Origin: Aminipila sp963524205
GTDB taxonomy: Bacteria; Bacillota; Clostridia; Peptostreptococcales; Anaerovoracaceae
Assembly: GCA_963524205.1 (NCBI GenBank)
Contig: CAURED010000005.1
Coordinates: forward strand, 62,001-126,000
Length of the DNA stretch: 64,000 bases
Direction: 5' to 3'
The notes beneath the pieces were generated by a model. It was not told the origin of the DNA and did no database searches. It saw only the letters and a list, made by a program, of their open reading frames with translations. The position numbers and the translations under genes are program-made. Below, in pieces: positions 43,902-53,342 of this stretch (position 1 is its first letter; each line of letters starts with the position of its first letter).

Positions 43902-44785
43902 TGAAATTATACGCACCATCAACAATTAGAGAAATAAAGGACAAGTATGACTTTAGACTTTCAAAAAGCTTAGGGCAGAATTTCTTAACGGATAAGAATA
44001 TAATTGATAAAATTATTGAAGAGTCCTTTATTGGTGAAAACGATCTAGTTATTGAAATAGGTCCAGGGATTGGCGTACTGACATCAGAAGCAGCTGAGCA
44101 TGCAGGGAAAGTAATTGCTGTAGAGATTGACAGAAACTTGATACCTATTTTACAGGACACTTTGAAGGAATATGATAATGTTGAAGTTATAAACAAGGAT
44201 ATCCTTAAGACAGATTTAAATGAGGTTATACAGCAAAATTCTGTAATGAATGGACAACCATTAAATTCTGTTAGGATTATTGGTAATTTACCATATTACA
44301 TTACAACCCCAATAATAATGAAAATTTTAGAAGATGGCATTAAAGCCGACAGCATAACTATAATGATGCAAAAAGAAGTAGCCGATAGAATTAAGGCGGA
44401 GGCTGGAAAAAAAGCTTATGGAGCATTATCCGTTGCAGTTCAGTATTACTGTACGGTAGCCCATGTGGCAAATGTTCCTAAAGAAGTATTTGTTCCTCAG
44501 CCAAAGGTGGATTCTACTGTAATAAGGCTAGATATAAGAAAAGAAAAACCAGTAGAGCTAAAGGATGAAAAGATTTTCTTTCAATGCGTAAAAGCAGGAT
44601 TTGGACAAAGAAGAAAGACTATGTCAAATTCTCTTACTGGAGTGTGTGGTTTGTCTAAAGAACAAGTAGGTAAAGTTATGGAATCTATCGGGATAGATTC
44701 AGGAAGACGAGCAGAAACAATGAGCATAGAAGAATTTGCCCAATTATCAAATTCTGTATATGACATGATTAGGGGACAGCTGTAA
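43901..44785 (+). CDS. rsmA: 16S rRNA (adenine1518/1519-N6)-dimethyltransferase
   Basis: A 294-residue methyltransferase of the KsgA family. SKSLGQNFLTDKNII leads to the SAM-binding motif VIEIGPGIGVLTSEA, with the catalytic NLPYYITTPI (about 129) and the C-terminal GFGQRRKTMSNSL. It dimethylates two adjacent adenines near the 3' end of 16S rRNA during subunit assembly. AGGAAGCAGG precedes the ATG inside rnmV. Confidence 0.96.
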   Translation: MKLYAPSTIREIKDKYDFRLSKSLGQNFLTDKNIIDKIIEESFIGENDLVIEIGPGIGVLTSEAAEHAGKVIAVEIDRNLIPILQDTLKEYDNVEVINKDILKTDLNEVIQQNSVMNGQPLNSVRIIGNLPYYITTPIIMKILEDGIKADSITIMMQKEVADRIKAEAGKKAYGALSVAVQYYCTVAHVANVPKEVFVPQPKVDSTVIRLDIRKEKPVELKDEKIFFQCVKAGFGQRRKTMSNSLTGVCGLSKEQVGKVMESIGIDSGRRAETMSIEEFAQLSNSVYDMIRGQL

Positions 44786-44843
44786 TTAGAAATGCAGCTT
44801 AAAATTTTTACACACAAGAAAAGGGAAAACAAAGGAAGAAGAT

Positions 44844-46823
44844 ATGGAGAAGTATAAACAGTTTTTTATAAAATATCTGCACAATGCAGTTGCTATTTGT
44901 ATAGTACTGTCATTTGCGTTAAATTTAATTATTGAATCATTAGCAAGACATTCACTAGCAAGCGGATTTAGCTTTTTTCTAAATTCGCCATTAGTGTTTA
45001 TGTATAATGTTTTTATTATATTTGCAACACTATCATTGGCACTTTTGATTAAGAGAAGAGTGTTTGTATATGTTGTATTTTCGGCTTTATGGCTGACACT
45101 TGGTCTAACTAATGGTATCATTCTGGCAGAACGTATGACACCGTTTACTACAAATGATTTGGCGGTACTTAGTGATGGGCTGTCAATTGTTACAAACTAT
45201 TTATCAATAACGGAAATCATCTTAGCGTGCGTTGGTGTAGTAATAGGTATAATCCTTACAATACTATTATTTAAGTTTGCACCAAGGAAAGAAGATAAAA
45301 TAAATTATAAGAAAAATCTTGCATTATTTTTAGCAATATGGATTGGGGTAATAGGTGCCACAGATTTTGCTATAAAAACTAAAGTTGTAGATACTTTTTT
45401 CGGGAATTTGGCGTATGCGTACAGAGATTATGGTGTACCATACTGTTTTATTAATACTTGGATGAACACAGGGATTCGACAGTCAGCAGGATATTCACAA
45501 GAGTCCATTCAATCCATATTTGATAAAGGAGAATTGGGCAATGAAAATTATTCGCAGGTAACGGTGCAGGATGATGGAAAACAACATCCAAATGTAATTT
45601 TTCTTCAGATGGAGTCTTTTATTGATCCAACATTGGTGAAGGGGTTTACATATTCCACAGATCCAATACCAAATTTTAGACAATTGAAGAAGAATTATTC
45701 TTCAGGGTATCTGACTGTGCCTGTTGTTGGTGCAGGTACTGCAAATACAGAATTTGAAATGTTGACAGGAATGAGTGTTAAATTCTTTGGACCGGGAGAA
45801 TATCCATATAAATCTATCCTTATGGATGAAACCTGCGAAAGTGTACCTTATGAATTAAATTCTATAGGCTATTCTTCTCATGCTGTACACGATCATAGAG
45901 CTGTATTTTATGGTAGAAATAAGGTGTTTGCAAATTTAGGGTTTAATACTTTTACCAGTGTTGAGTATATGAACCATGTGGTTAGGACTCCTAAAAACTG
46001 GGCAAAAGACTATGTTTTAACCGACCAGATTTTTGATGCATTGGAATCTACAGATAAAGAAGATTTTATTTATACTTGTTCTGTTCAGGGGCATGGTAAA
46101 TATCCAACGGAGAAGGTAATTGAAGATCCTGAGGTTGTAGTTACAGATGCACCAACAGAAGAACTTAAATGGCAGTATGAATACTATGTAAATCAGATAC
46201 ACGAAATGGACCAGTTTATAGGAGAGTTGACGGACAGGCTTAAGAAGTATGACGAAAAGGTAGTTTTAGTAATTTATGGAGACCATCTACCCGCTTTAGA
46301 AATGACAGAAGATCAAATGGTTAATGGCTCAATATTCCAAACCCAGTACGTTATCTGGAGTAATTATCCGATGAAAAAGGTCGCTAAGGATATGTATTCC
46401 TATCAGGTAGCGGCAGATGTATTTGACAGGCTTGGATTCCATATGGGTGTCATGACTAAATACCATCAGGACCATCAAGATAGTCAGACTTATAAGGCAG
46501 ATATGAAGAAGCTTGAATATGACATGCTTTACGGTAAAAAGTATATCTTTAATGGTCAGAACCCATACAAAAAAACTGATTTGCAGATGGGAGTAAAGCC
46601 AATAAAAATAACAGATGTTGTCAGGGTTGGCGACAAATTATATATAAAGGGTGAAAACTTTACTGAGTTTAGCAAGATATCTTTAGATGGTAAAATATTA
46701 AAAACTATATTCCTTGGTTCTTCAATTTTAGGGCTTCAGGAAGAGGTTGATTTAAATGCAGTAGACAGAATGAAAGTTAGTCAGGTAGAGAAGAATAAAG
46801 AAATTTTAAGTACTACAGAATAG
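44844..46823 (+). CDS. LTA synthase-family sulfatase-fold membrane protein
   Basis: A 659-residue protein with five hydrophobic helices in the first 190 residues and an extracellular alkaline-phosphatase-like domain (about 245-560). Metal and nucleophile motifs are IFLQMESF, AGTANTEFEMLTG (nucleophile threonine), HDHRAVFYGRN, SVQGHGKYP and VIYGDHLP. LtaS-type enzymes transfer glycerol phosphate from phosphatidylglycerol to polymers or glycolipids. The C-terminal 90 residues (about 570-659) are an extra beta-rich region (ITDVVRVGDKLYIKGENFTE) outside the catalytic core. AAAGGAAGAAG precedes the ATG. Confidence 0.9.
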   Translation: MEKYKQFFIKYLHNAVAICIVLSFALNLIIESLARHSLASGFSFFLNSPLVFMYNVFIIFATLSLALLIKRRVFVYVVFSALWLTLGLTNGIILAERMTPFTTNDLAVLSDGLSIVTNYLSITEIILACVGVVIGIILTILLFKFAPRKEDKINYKKNLALFLAIWIGVIGATDFAIKTKVVDTFFGNLAYAYRDYGVPYCFINTWMNTGIRQSAGYSQESIQSIFDKGELGNENYSQVTVQDDGKQHPNVIFLQMESFIDPTLVKGFTYSTDPIPNFRQLKKNYSSGYLTVPVVGAGTANTEFEMLTGMSVKFFGPGEYPYKSILMDETCESVPYELNSIGYSSHAVHDHRAVFYGRNKVFANLGFNTFTSVEYMNHVVRTPKNWAKDYVLTDQIFDALESTDKEDFIYTCSVQGHGKYPTEKVIEDPEVVVTDAPTEELKWQYEYYVNQIHEMDQFIGELTDRLKKYDEKVVLVIYGDHLPALEMTEDQMVNGSIFQTQYVIWSNYPMKKVAKDMYSYQVAADVFDRLGFHMGVMTKYHQDHQDSQTYKADMKKLEYDMLYGKKYIFNGQNPYKKTDLQMGVKPIKITDVVRVGDKLYIKGENFTEFSKISLDGKILKTIFLGSSILGLQEEVDLNAVDRMKVSQVEKNKEILSTTE

Positions 46824-46835
46824 AAGGTGAAAAAT

Positions 46836-47375
46836 ATGTTACAATCACTAGAAACAGGAAGATTATTATTAAGGCCTTTTACAAAAGAAGATGCAGAGGG
46901 ATTATTTGCTTATGCAAATAATCCCAATGTAGGACCACACGCGGGCTGGAAACCCCATGCAGATGTGCAGGAATCCAAGACAGTGCTTGAGGAGATATTT
47001 CTGATAAACCAGGTCTGGGCTATTATTGACAAACATAGTGGCAGGCTTATTGGAAGTATTGGTTTTGAACCAGATAAGCGCAGACCAGGAATTGCTAGTA
47101 AAGAATTAGGCTATTCTTTAGCGGAAGAATTTTGGGGAAAAGGGATAATGACAGAAGCAGCAAAAGCTGTTATTACATATGCCTTTGAAGAAATGAACCT
47201 GGATATTATTGGCATATGTACAGGACCGATTAATGAAAGATCTGCAAGCGTGATTAAAAAATGTGGATTTAAATATGAAGGAACGGAAAGGTACTGTTAT
47301 AAAATTTATGATGGCACTGTGAGAGACTCTAGATGTTTTTCACTATTTAAAACAGAGTGGGAAGCCTTAAGGTGA
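46836..47375 (+). CDS. RimJ/RimL-type GNAT acetyltransferase
   Basis: A 179-residue acetyltransferase of the RimJ/RimL family: LETGRLLLRPFTKEDAEGLF at the start, then the acetyl-CoA loop ELGYSLAEEFWGKGIMTEAAKAV and NERSASVIKKCGFKYEG. Relatives acetylate ribosomal proteins, other N-termini or small molecules. The ATG at 46836 follows AGAAGGTG; a GTG within that sequence is not used. It begins 12 bases after the LTA-synthase-like gene and is followed closely by another GNAT gene. Confidence 0.9.
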   Translation: MLQSLETGRLLLRPFTKEDAEGLFAYANNPNVGPHAGWKPHADVQESKTVLEEIFLINQVWAIIDKHSGRLIGSIGFEPDKRRPGIASKELGYSLAEEFWGKGIMTEAAKAVITYAFEEMNLDIIGICTGPINERSASVIKKCGFKYEGTERYCYKIYDGTVRDSRCFSLFKTEWEALR

Positions 47376-47379
47376 TTTA

Positions 47380-48006
47380 ATGGCAACAGATATAAGCGGG
47401 TTAACTCGAATACGAGATAAAGAGAAAGTAATTGCCACTTTAACCAGTGCATTTATTGATTATCCCAAATTAACAAAGGGTTTTCCGGAACGTGGAAGAC
47501 GTGCTATTGCAGTGGAAGCCACTTTAAGGTTTTATGTTGCTTACTGTATGAGATATGGCAGGGCCTATGCCTTAAATGAAAAGTGCCAGGGAGCTGTGGT
47601 AATTATTCCTTCCTCCCTTAGAAAAGGGACTAAGTTAAAATACATGATTGCAGGCAGTTATTCCAAAAAGTATAAAAATACTTTATTAAGACTTACAGAA
47701 GAGGAGAAACGAATAAGAATTGAGCTTTTCAATGAAATGGATCAGATGGAAACAGAAATAAAATTTCCGCCAAAATATATATATGTGAGCTTTTTGGGCG
47801 TGAAACCTGAGTATCAGAGGCAGGGAAACGGTCATGCAATGATGGAGAAGGTTATTGATTACAGTAAAGGAAAGAATCTTCCTGTTATGCTATTCACAAA
47901 TGAGCCTAAGGATGTTGAGTTTTATCAGAGTATGGGATTTAAAATTATGGGTATAACCAGCTCTAAAAAATTTGAATTTATAAATATATATCTTGTAAAA
48001 TCGTAA
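47380..48006 (+). CDS. GNAT-family acetyltransferase
   Basis: A 208-residue acetyltransferase. The acetyl-CoA-binding segment is YVSFLGVKPEYQRQGNGHAMMEKVI (about residues 144-168), and LFTNEPKDVEFYQSMGFKIMG follows. The N-terminal 120 residues (FPERGRRAIAVEATLRFYVAYCMRYG) resemble GNATs that modify small molecules. The substrate is unknown. AAGGTGATTTA precedes the ATG, four bases after the preceding GNAT gene. Confidence 0.88.
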   Translation: MATDISGLTRIRDKEKVIATLTSAFIDYPKLTKGFPERGRRAIAVEATLRFYVAYCMRYGRAYALNEKCQGAVVIIPSSLRKGTKLKYMIAGSYSKKYKNTLLRLTEEEKRIRIELFNEMDQMETEIKFPPKYIYVSFLGVKPEYQRQGNGHAMMEKVIDYSKGKNLPVMLFTNEPKDVEFYQSMGFKIMGITSSKKFEFINIYLVKS

Positions 48007-48035
48007 TTAGTTCATGGTAAACGGGAGTAGTATTT

Positions 48036-49334
48036 ATGACAGAAACAATAATACTTATAATTTGCATAGTATTTATAGCAATATGCTTTGTGATTGCAAA
48101 ATCGGATAAAAAGAAGGATAATCAAGATGATATATTGATTATACCAGAGCCTATACAAATTTCCTTTAGAGATTTTGCGGATAATTTATTAGCTGCGGAA
48201 GGGATTTTACTTGAAGACGCAAAAATAATTAGCTGGGAACCCATATCAGAAGTTATTTATGGTCATGGTATTTTTCACTATTACAGAATAGAGTATAATT
48301 TGATTCCTGAAACCCCCATTGAGACGGTACAGGGGATCGTATTAAATTCCAAAGAGATCTTTGAAATGTTTGGTATTAAAGACGAAGTTATAGTATTATT
48401 TTATAAAGAGAACCAGGAAATCTTTGAGGTCTCTTTTATATCAGAAAGACGCCTTACTATGCAGGGATATAAGGCTTACATAGACACGAGATATACAAAT
48501 GTGAAAGAATGGGAAACTCTAGACGAATACAGTGTGTGTATAGATGGTACACGATTAACCCTTTGGGAAAACATTGCGGACAAATCTCTATTTGAGGATT
48601 TAACTGTGGCAAGGACTATGGCTGAGGGTGATTTTGCTTCTGCAGCACATTATATTGATATATTTGAAAATCAGGATATAGAAATCCACTCATGGATACA
48701 GTTTGAGCGAAAGAAGGAGTTGGTTTTTAGTCTGACCGCAAAAACCAACAAAGTTGAGACCCCACGGGGCATTCATGTAGGCAGTTCAGTACAGGAATTA
48801 AAAGAAAAATATCCTTTGGATCTTTCCTTTACAGAGGATTTAAATGAAAAAGGAGCAGCTTATGGATATATCCCTCAAGACCAAAGTAATAGATACATAG
48901 GCTTTAGATCCAATGATGGGATAATAAACGAGATAATAATCACGGACAGCTTTGGAGACCGTCCATTTACGCCTAAAGATGGTTATATAGATCAGGATGT
49001 TCCTTGGATTGAGGATGATTATAGAGAAAAGCTTACTGAAAAATATGCAAGGTCTATATATTTAGGACAGCATAAGGTTGATTTGGATCCAAGGCAGGTA
49101 TTTAATATATTTGTAACGAATAACTTTGAAGCTGTATCTATTCTCCAAAAAGGCCTTTGGAGGGAATATGAGGAGGGCAAAGTATTAGTTTATTTTGTAA
49201 TTTGTGAAAACTCTAATGATAAAAGTAAACTTTATGTTGAAGTGAAATTAAAGCAGATACCTATAAAAACACCTACCAATAATACTGCTATCTGGGTAGT
49301 CAGTCATCATAGAAGTCAAAAAAGGAGGGGATAG
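48036..49334 (+). CDS. unknown membrane-anchored protein, paralogue A
   Basis: A 432-residue protein I do not recognise. An N-terminal anchor helix (about 3-21) is followed by a charged linker and a soluble region that would face outside. Visible blocks are WIQFERKKELVF (about 225), RGIHVGSSVQELKEKYP (about 249) and YGYIPQDQSNRYIGF (about 280); the middle block recalls SmpA/BLIP-like repeats but this is weak. The gene after it, three bases downstream, encodes a clear paralogue with the same blocks. GGGAGTAGTATTT precedes the ATG. Confidence 0.7.
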   Translation: MTETIILIICIVFIAICFVIAKSDKKKDNQDDILIIPEPIQISFRDFADNLLAAEGILLEDAKIISWEPISEVIYGHGIFHYYRIEYNLIPETPIETVQGIVLNSKEIFEMFGIKDEVIVLFYKENQEIFEVSFISERRLTMQGYKAYIDTRYTNVKEWETLDEYSVCIDGTRLTLWENIADKSLFEDLTVARTMAEGDFASAAHYIDIFENQDIEIHSWIQFERKKELVFSLTAKTNKVETPRGIHVGSSVQELKEKYPLDLSFTEDLNEKGAAYGYIPQDQSNRYIGFRSNDGIINEIIITDSFGDRPFTPKDGYIDQDVPWIEDDYREKLTEKYARSIYLGQHKVDLDPRQVFNIFVTNNFEAVSILQKGLWREYEEGKVLVYFVICENSNDKSKLYVEVKLKQIPIKTPTNNTAIWVVSHHRSQKRRG

Positions 49335-49336
49335 AT

Positions 49337-50632
49337 ATGCGGGAATTCATCATTTTAGTAATTTGTATAATACTTATAATCATAGCATTCTTAAGCTTAA
49401 TTGTTATTCGTAAACCTGAACCCAAAAAGACAATGCCCGAAGGGTTAGAGGCGGCTTTCCAACAGTATTGTGAATTATTGTTAACAACATTAAAGCTTAA
49501 GGTAAAGGATGTTGAACTCAACAGATTTAAATTACTCTCTGAGGTACCATTTGAGGATGGGCAGTTTGAGTATTATAGCTTTGATTATACTATTTTCCCG
49601 GAAAAAGCAGTAGTTGATGCTAATGGGATCGTATTAAATTCAAGTGAGCTTTTGTCTAAAGGTGGCTTAAAGGGGAAACCTTTATTATTATTTTTTAGAC
49701 AAGGGGAAGACCAAACTTTTGAAATATCTTTTTTAGACGATAGGGATATAGCTCAAAAAGGATATAAAGGCTATGTTAACTATCGTTATGCTAATATAAA
49801 AAATTGGCCTGTTGATGAAGAATATGCTTTGAAAGTGGATGATAATATAATTAAATTATGGGATAATCTGGAAGGAGAAGCACCTTTTCCTTATGCTGTA
49901 CAAACAAGAGAGCGCACTCAGGATTTTCTTAGTTATACTGCGCAATTTACAGATACTTGGGAGGGCCAGGAGATTAAAGTCAGCAGTTGGATTCAGTTTG
50001 AAAAAAAGAGAGAACTGATTTATTGGATTAAAAGTTTTAATCTTGTGGCAGAAACTCATCGAGGAATACATGTGGGAAGCTCTCTGGAAGAATTAAAAGA
50101 GAAGTATCGTGGGGATTTATCATATGAAGCAGATTTTAAGGGCGCAGGCCCATGCTATGGTTTTATTCCTAAAGATGATACAAACCGATACATAGCATTC
50201 TTTGTTAGTGATGAAAAAGTAACTGAGATCTGGATAACTGATGGATTTGATGAAAGACCTTTTAAAAGGTTTAGTGGTTATGTAGAAGAAGATGTAAAGT
50301 GGCAGGCATATGATTATTCAGAAAAATTAACAGAAAGATATGCAAGAGAAATTTATGTAGGACAGCATAAATCGGATTTTGATGCGGATAAAGTATTTAA
50401 TTCATTTGTAGCAAAGGAACTTCCTATGGTAACAATTCTTGAACATGGAATTTTACGGGATGCACCAGGGGAAAGAGTGTATTATGTTGTATGCCAGAAA
50501 AAAGAAGGACATGAAATGTTAAATGTGGAAGTAAAGCTAAAGCGTATAAAACTGCTTAACTCAGTGACCGCAGAAGAAATTTGGGTTGCAGAACAGCATA
50601 GAAGTCAAATAGTTACACTAAAGGGGATGTAA
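49337..50632 (+). CDS. unknown membrane-anchored protein, paralogue B
   Basis: A 431-residue paralogue of the preceding protein, with the same layout: anchor helix (about 4-22), then shared blocks WIQFEKKRELIY, RGIHVGSSLEELKEKY, YGFIPKDDTNRYIAF, LTERYAREIYVGQHKSDFD and the C-terminal IWVAEQHRSQ. The N-terminal 100 residues have diverged most. A tandem duplication is evident. AAAGGAGGGGATAGAT precedes the ATG. Function unknown; both lie between acetyltransferase genes and ybaK. Confidence 0.7.
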   Translation: MREFIILVICIILIIIAFLSLIVIRKPEPKKTMPEGLEAAFQQYCELLLTTLKLKVKDVELNRFKLLSEVPFEDGQFEYYSFDYTIFPEKAVVDANGIVLNSSELLSKGGLKGKPLLLFFRQGEDQTFEISFLDDRDIAQKGYKGYVNYRYANIKNWPVDEEYALKVDDNIIKLWDNLEGEAPFPYAVQTRERTQDFLSYTAQFTDTWEGQEIKVSSWIQFEKKRELIYWIKSFNLVAETHRGIHVGSSLEELKEKYRGDLSYEADFKGAGPCYGFIPKDDTNRYIAFFVSDEKVTEIWITDGFDERPFKRFSGYVEEDVKWQAYDYSEKLTERYAREIYVGQHKSDFDADKVFNSFVAKELPMVTILEHGILRDAPGERVYYVVCQKKEGHEMLNVEVKLKRIKLLNSVTAEEIWVAEQHRSQIVTLKGM

Positions 50633-50634
50633 AA

Positions 50635-51123
50635 TTGGCAAAGACATCAAAGATTAAGACAAATGCATTAAGGCATCTTGATGCTAAAAAAATTAGCCAT
50701 AATGTGTATGAATATGAAGCGCCCAACGGGTTCTTAGATGGTGTATCTGTTGCAAATGCAACGGGTATGGATGTTAATAAAGTATATAAGACATTGGTTA
50801 CTCAAGGTGCAAGCAAAGAATACTATGTTTGTGCAATACCTGTAGCTGAAGAACTGGATTTGAAAAAGGCAGCAAAGCATTTCTGCGAAAAAAAAATTGA
50901 AATGATTCCAGCAAAAGAAATAACAAATGTAACTGGATATATTAAAGGGGGATGCTCCCCGATTGGAATGAAGAAACAATTTAAAACAGCCATTGACAGC
51001 CATGCAGAGAATTTAGAACAAATCGTTGTAAGTGCAGGGAAAGTTGGACTCCAAGTAGAATTATCGATCACAGATCTGGTAAGTGTAGCAGGTGCTGATT
51101 TAACGGATTTAATAGTAAAATAA
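50635..51123 (+). CDS. ybaK: Cys-tRNA(Pro) deacylase (YbaK/EbsC)
   Basis: A 162-residue YbaK-type trans-editing enzyme that hydrolyses Cys-tRNA(Pro) made in error by prolyl-tRNA synthetase. Family marks are VYKTLVTQGASKEYYVCAIP (with the conserved lysine), LKKAAKHF and GYIKGGCSPIGMKK. The start is TTG, preceded by AAGGGGATGTAAAA, three bases after the unknown paralogue gene. Confidence 0.92.
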   Translation: MAKTSKIKTNALRHLDAKKISHNVYEYEAPNGFLDGVSVANATGMDVNKVYKTLVTQGASKEYYVCAIPVAEELDLKKAAKHFCEKKIEMIPAKEITNVTGYIKGGCSPIGMKKQFKTAIDSHAENLEQIVVSAGKVGLQVELSITDLVSVAGADLTDLIVK

Positions 51124-51163
51124 AAAGAATGTCTCATATTATTTGGGACATTCTTTTTATTTA
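51122..51163 (+). terminator. terminator between ybaK and ridA (both directions)
   Basis: AAAGAATGTC and GACATTCTTT form a 10-bp stem with flanking A and T tracts, placed between convergent genes. Confidence 0.85.
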
Positions 51164-51189
51164 TGGTTATTTTTGGTAAATACTAATTA

Positions 51190-51570
51190 TTATAAATAAG
51201 CTATAGTTTCTATTTCTACTAGAACATCCTTAGGAAGTCGTGCAACTTCAACTGCAGATCTTGAAGGGAAAGCACCTTCGGTGAAGAACTTGGCATAAAC
51301 AGCATTCATTTTGCCAAAGTCGTTCATGTCTTTGATGAATACAGTAGTCTTTAAAACCTTATCTAAAGAGCTTCCGGCTTCTGCTAAAATGGCTTTAATG
51401 TTTTTAAATACCTGTTCTGTCTGCTCTTCGATGGTAGCACCAACGATTTCGCCAGTATCAGGGTCTAGTGGAACCTGTCCAGATGTGAATACCAAGTCTC
51501 CAAAGATGTTACCTTGTGAATATGGACCGATAGCAGCAGGAGCTGCTGATGTTGAAACTACTTTACGCAT
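51190..51570 (-). CDS. ridA: RidA-family enamine/imine deaminase
   Basis: A 126-residue RidA (YjgF) protein. IGPYSQGNIFGDLVFTSGQ at the N-terminus and the signature PSRSAVEVARLPKDVLVEIE near the C-terminus, with the active-site arginine in PSRSAV, are diagnostic. RidA clears reactive 2-aminoacrylate and other enamines made by PLP enzymes. AAGGAGGATTTAAAA precedes the ATG. It is a single gene convergent with ybaK and divergent from aroK. Confidence 0.95.
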   Translation of the reverse strand: MRKVVSTSAAPAAIGPYSQGNIFGDLVFTSGQVPLDPDTGEIVGATIEEQTEQVFKNIKAILAEAGSSLDKVLKTTVFIKDMNDFGKMNAVYAKFFTEGAFPSRSAVEVARLPKDVLVEIETIAYL

Positions 51571-51793
51571 TTTTAAATCCTCCTTAGACTAAAGCTTAGA
51601 AAGCTTTACTATAATTTACTAATTATAATTATATAGCTTTATTTGCAAGGATTCAAGTAGGATAGTTATTATAATTATGTATTTTATTGTATAAATATGC
51701 AAAAAAACAACTAGCATAAAAATAAACCATATGCTAAAATATAGTCTATTAATTAATTCAATATAATATAAGCGATAAATAAGGGATAATAAT

Positions 51794-52327
51794 ATGAGTA
51801 ATTTTAACAAACATATATATTTAATAGGATTTATGGGCACTGGGAAATCTGAGGTTTCAAAACAATTGGCCAATGCAATGGAATTAATGGTACTAGATAC
51901 AGATGTATTAATTGAAGAAACTAGCAGCATGAGTATTCCTGAAATTTTTGAACAAAAAGGCGAGGCTTATTTTAGATCATTAGAGACTGAGGTTTTACGG
52001 AAAATATCTGCATTTAAAAGAAGCATTGTTTCATGCGGAGGTGGGATCGCTTTAAAAGACGAAAATCTAGAAATAATCAAGAAAACTGGTAGGGTTATTC
52101 TTTTAAATGCAAGTGCAGAAAATATTTATATGAGAGTTAAAAACGATACCCAAAGGCCATTGCTTAAAAACAATATGAATGTGGAATATATAGAAGAATT
52201 AATGAAGAAAAGACAGACGGTCTATGATAAGTCTGCTGATATTATAGTTAGTACGGATAACAAAAATATTTTGCAAATTTGTGATGAAATAGTTTTGAGA
52301 CTTAGAATACTGGAGGGTACTGAATGA
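51794..52327 (+). CDS. aroK: shikimate kinase
   Basis: A 177-residue P-loop kinase: GFMGTGKSEVSKQLA (ATP site), DTDVLIEE (shikimate/Mg site), YFRSLETEVLR and CGGGIAL (shikimate-binding glycines), and the lid arginine in TQRPLL. It makes shikimate 3-phosphate, the one shikimate-pathway step missing from the minus-strand aro operon 3.5 kb away. AAGGGATAATAAT precedes the ATG. It overlaps the following GNAT gene by four bases. Confidence 0.93.
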   Translation: MSNFNKHIYLIGFMGTGKSEVSKQLANAMELMVLDTDVLIEETSSMSIPEIFEQKGEAYFRSLETEVLRKISAFKRSIVSCGGGIALKDENLEIIKKTGRVILLNASAENIYMRVKNDTQRPLLKNNMNVEYIEELMKKRQTVYDKSADIIVSTDNKNILQICDEIVLRLRILEGTE

Positions 52328-52743
52328 TAACATATAAAGATAAGATTGCAGTTGATGATTATTTACAGTTAAGAGATGCTGTAAAATGGAAAAATGTTCC
52401 TAGGGAACAAGCCAAGAAAGCTTTAAAGGGATCTGTGTATATGATTGTGGCATACGACAATGACAAAGTTGTTGGGATGGCAAGAGTAGTTGGAGATGGA
52501 ACATATATGGCTTTAATTGTAGACGTAATGGTACATCCTGATTATCAAAATATGAAAATTGGTTCTTATATTATGAATAATGTAATGAACACTCTGGAAT
52601 CTTCAGTTACAGGTGATGATATAATGATGATAAATCTTATGTCTGTACCTGGAAAAGAAACTTTTTATGAGAAATTTGGACTTGCCGCAAGACCAAATAA
52701 AACAATGGGGCCAGGAATGTGCCGATGGGTGAATGTAAAATAA
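52324..52743 (+). CDS. GNAT-family acetyltransferase (small)
   Basis: A 139-residue acetyltransferase with VGMARVVGDGTYMALIVDVMVHP and the acetyl-CoA loop YQNMKIGSYIMNNVM (about residues 79-93), then FYEKFGLAARPN. This short form resembles the YjgM/AttT-like group. GGAGGGTACTGA leads into its ATG, which overlaps the aroK stop by four bases, so it is translated with aroK; the reason for the link is unclear. Confidence 0.88.
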   Translation: MITYKDKIAVDDYLQLRDAVKWKNVPREQAKKALKGSVYMIVAYDNDKVVGMARVVGDGTYMALIVDVMVHPDYQNMKIGSYIMNNVMNTLESSVTGDDIMMINLMSVPGKETFYEKFGLAARPNKTMGPGMCRWVNVK

Positions 52744-52770
52744 AATAATTCCAAAATATAGAAAAATATT

Positions 52771-52798
52771 TTGAATTTAATGGAAAATATGATATAAT
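52771..52798 (+). promoter_or_regulatory. promoter of the DUF805 gene
   Basis: TTGAAT (52771-52776), 16-base spacer, then perfect TATAAT (52793-52798), 42 bases before the ATG. Confidence 0.65.
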
Positions 52799-52839
52799 AT
52801 CCCGGTTCGTGTATTTTAATATGGAAAAGGGGATTAAAA

Positions 52840-53205
52840 ATGAGTTGGTACTTACAAGTTATGAAAAAATATGCTACGTTTAGTGGTAGAGCAAGAAGAA
52901 AAGAATATTGGATGTTTTCGTTATTTAACGCGATTATATATTTGGTACTTATTGGAGCGTCAAAAGTATTATTTGATAATTTCTTACTAGCGATTATATA
53001 TGATTTAGCAATAATTATTCCTGCATTAGCAGTATCGGTTAGAAGACTTCACGACATAAATAAATCTGGATTCTGGGTATTGATTTCCTTTATCCCAGTT
53101 ATTGGGGGAATTTGGCTTCTAGTACTTACATGTATGGAGGGGACACCTGGAGAAAACCGTTTTGGTGCAAATCCTAAAGCCGTTGAATTGATAGATGTAG
53201 CTTAA
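52840..53205 (+). CDS. DUF805 membrane protein
   Basis: A 121-residue protein with three hydrophobic segments and both DUF805 marks: SGRARRKEYWMFSLFN near the start and VRRLHDINKSGFWVLISFIPVIG in the middle, ending in a short TPGENRFGANP tail. The family is widespread and of unknown function. AAGGGGATTAAAA precedes the ATG. It has its own promoter and terminator. Confidence 0.92.
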   Translation: MSWYLQVMKKYATFSGRARRKEYWMFSLFNAIIYLVLIGASKVLFDNFLLAIIYDLAIIIPALAVSVRRLHDINKSGFWVLISFIPVIGGIWLLVLTCMEGTPGENRFGANPKAVELIDVA

Positions 53206-53236
53206 AAGATAAATAATAATACACAACAAAAAATAG

Positions 53237-53300
53237 AGCTGTTACTAGATAAAAGTATATGTCTAAGACATTAGTTTATTTAGCAACAGCTTTTTATTAT
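53237..53300 (+). terminator. terminator after the DUF805 gene
   Basis: AGCTGTT (53237-53243) pairs with AACAGCT (53285-53291); an inner CTA/TAG and ATAAA/TTTAT extend the stem. TTTTTATTATTTTATTT follows. Confidence 0.8.
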
Positions 53301-53342
53301 TTTATTTAATAAAAAATATCATTTTCATTTTTTTATCTAATA

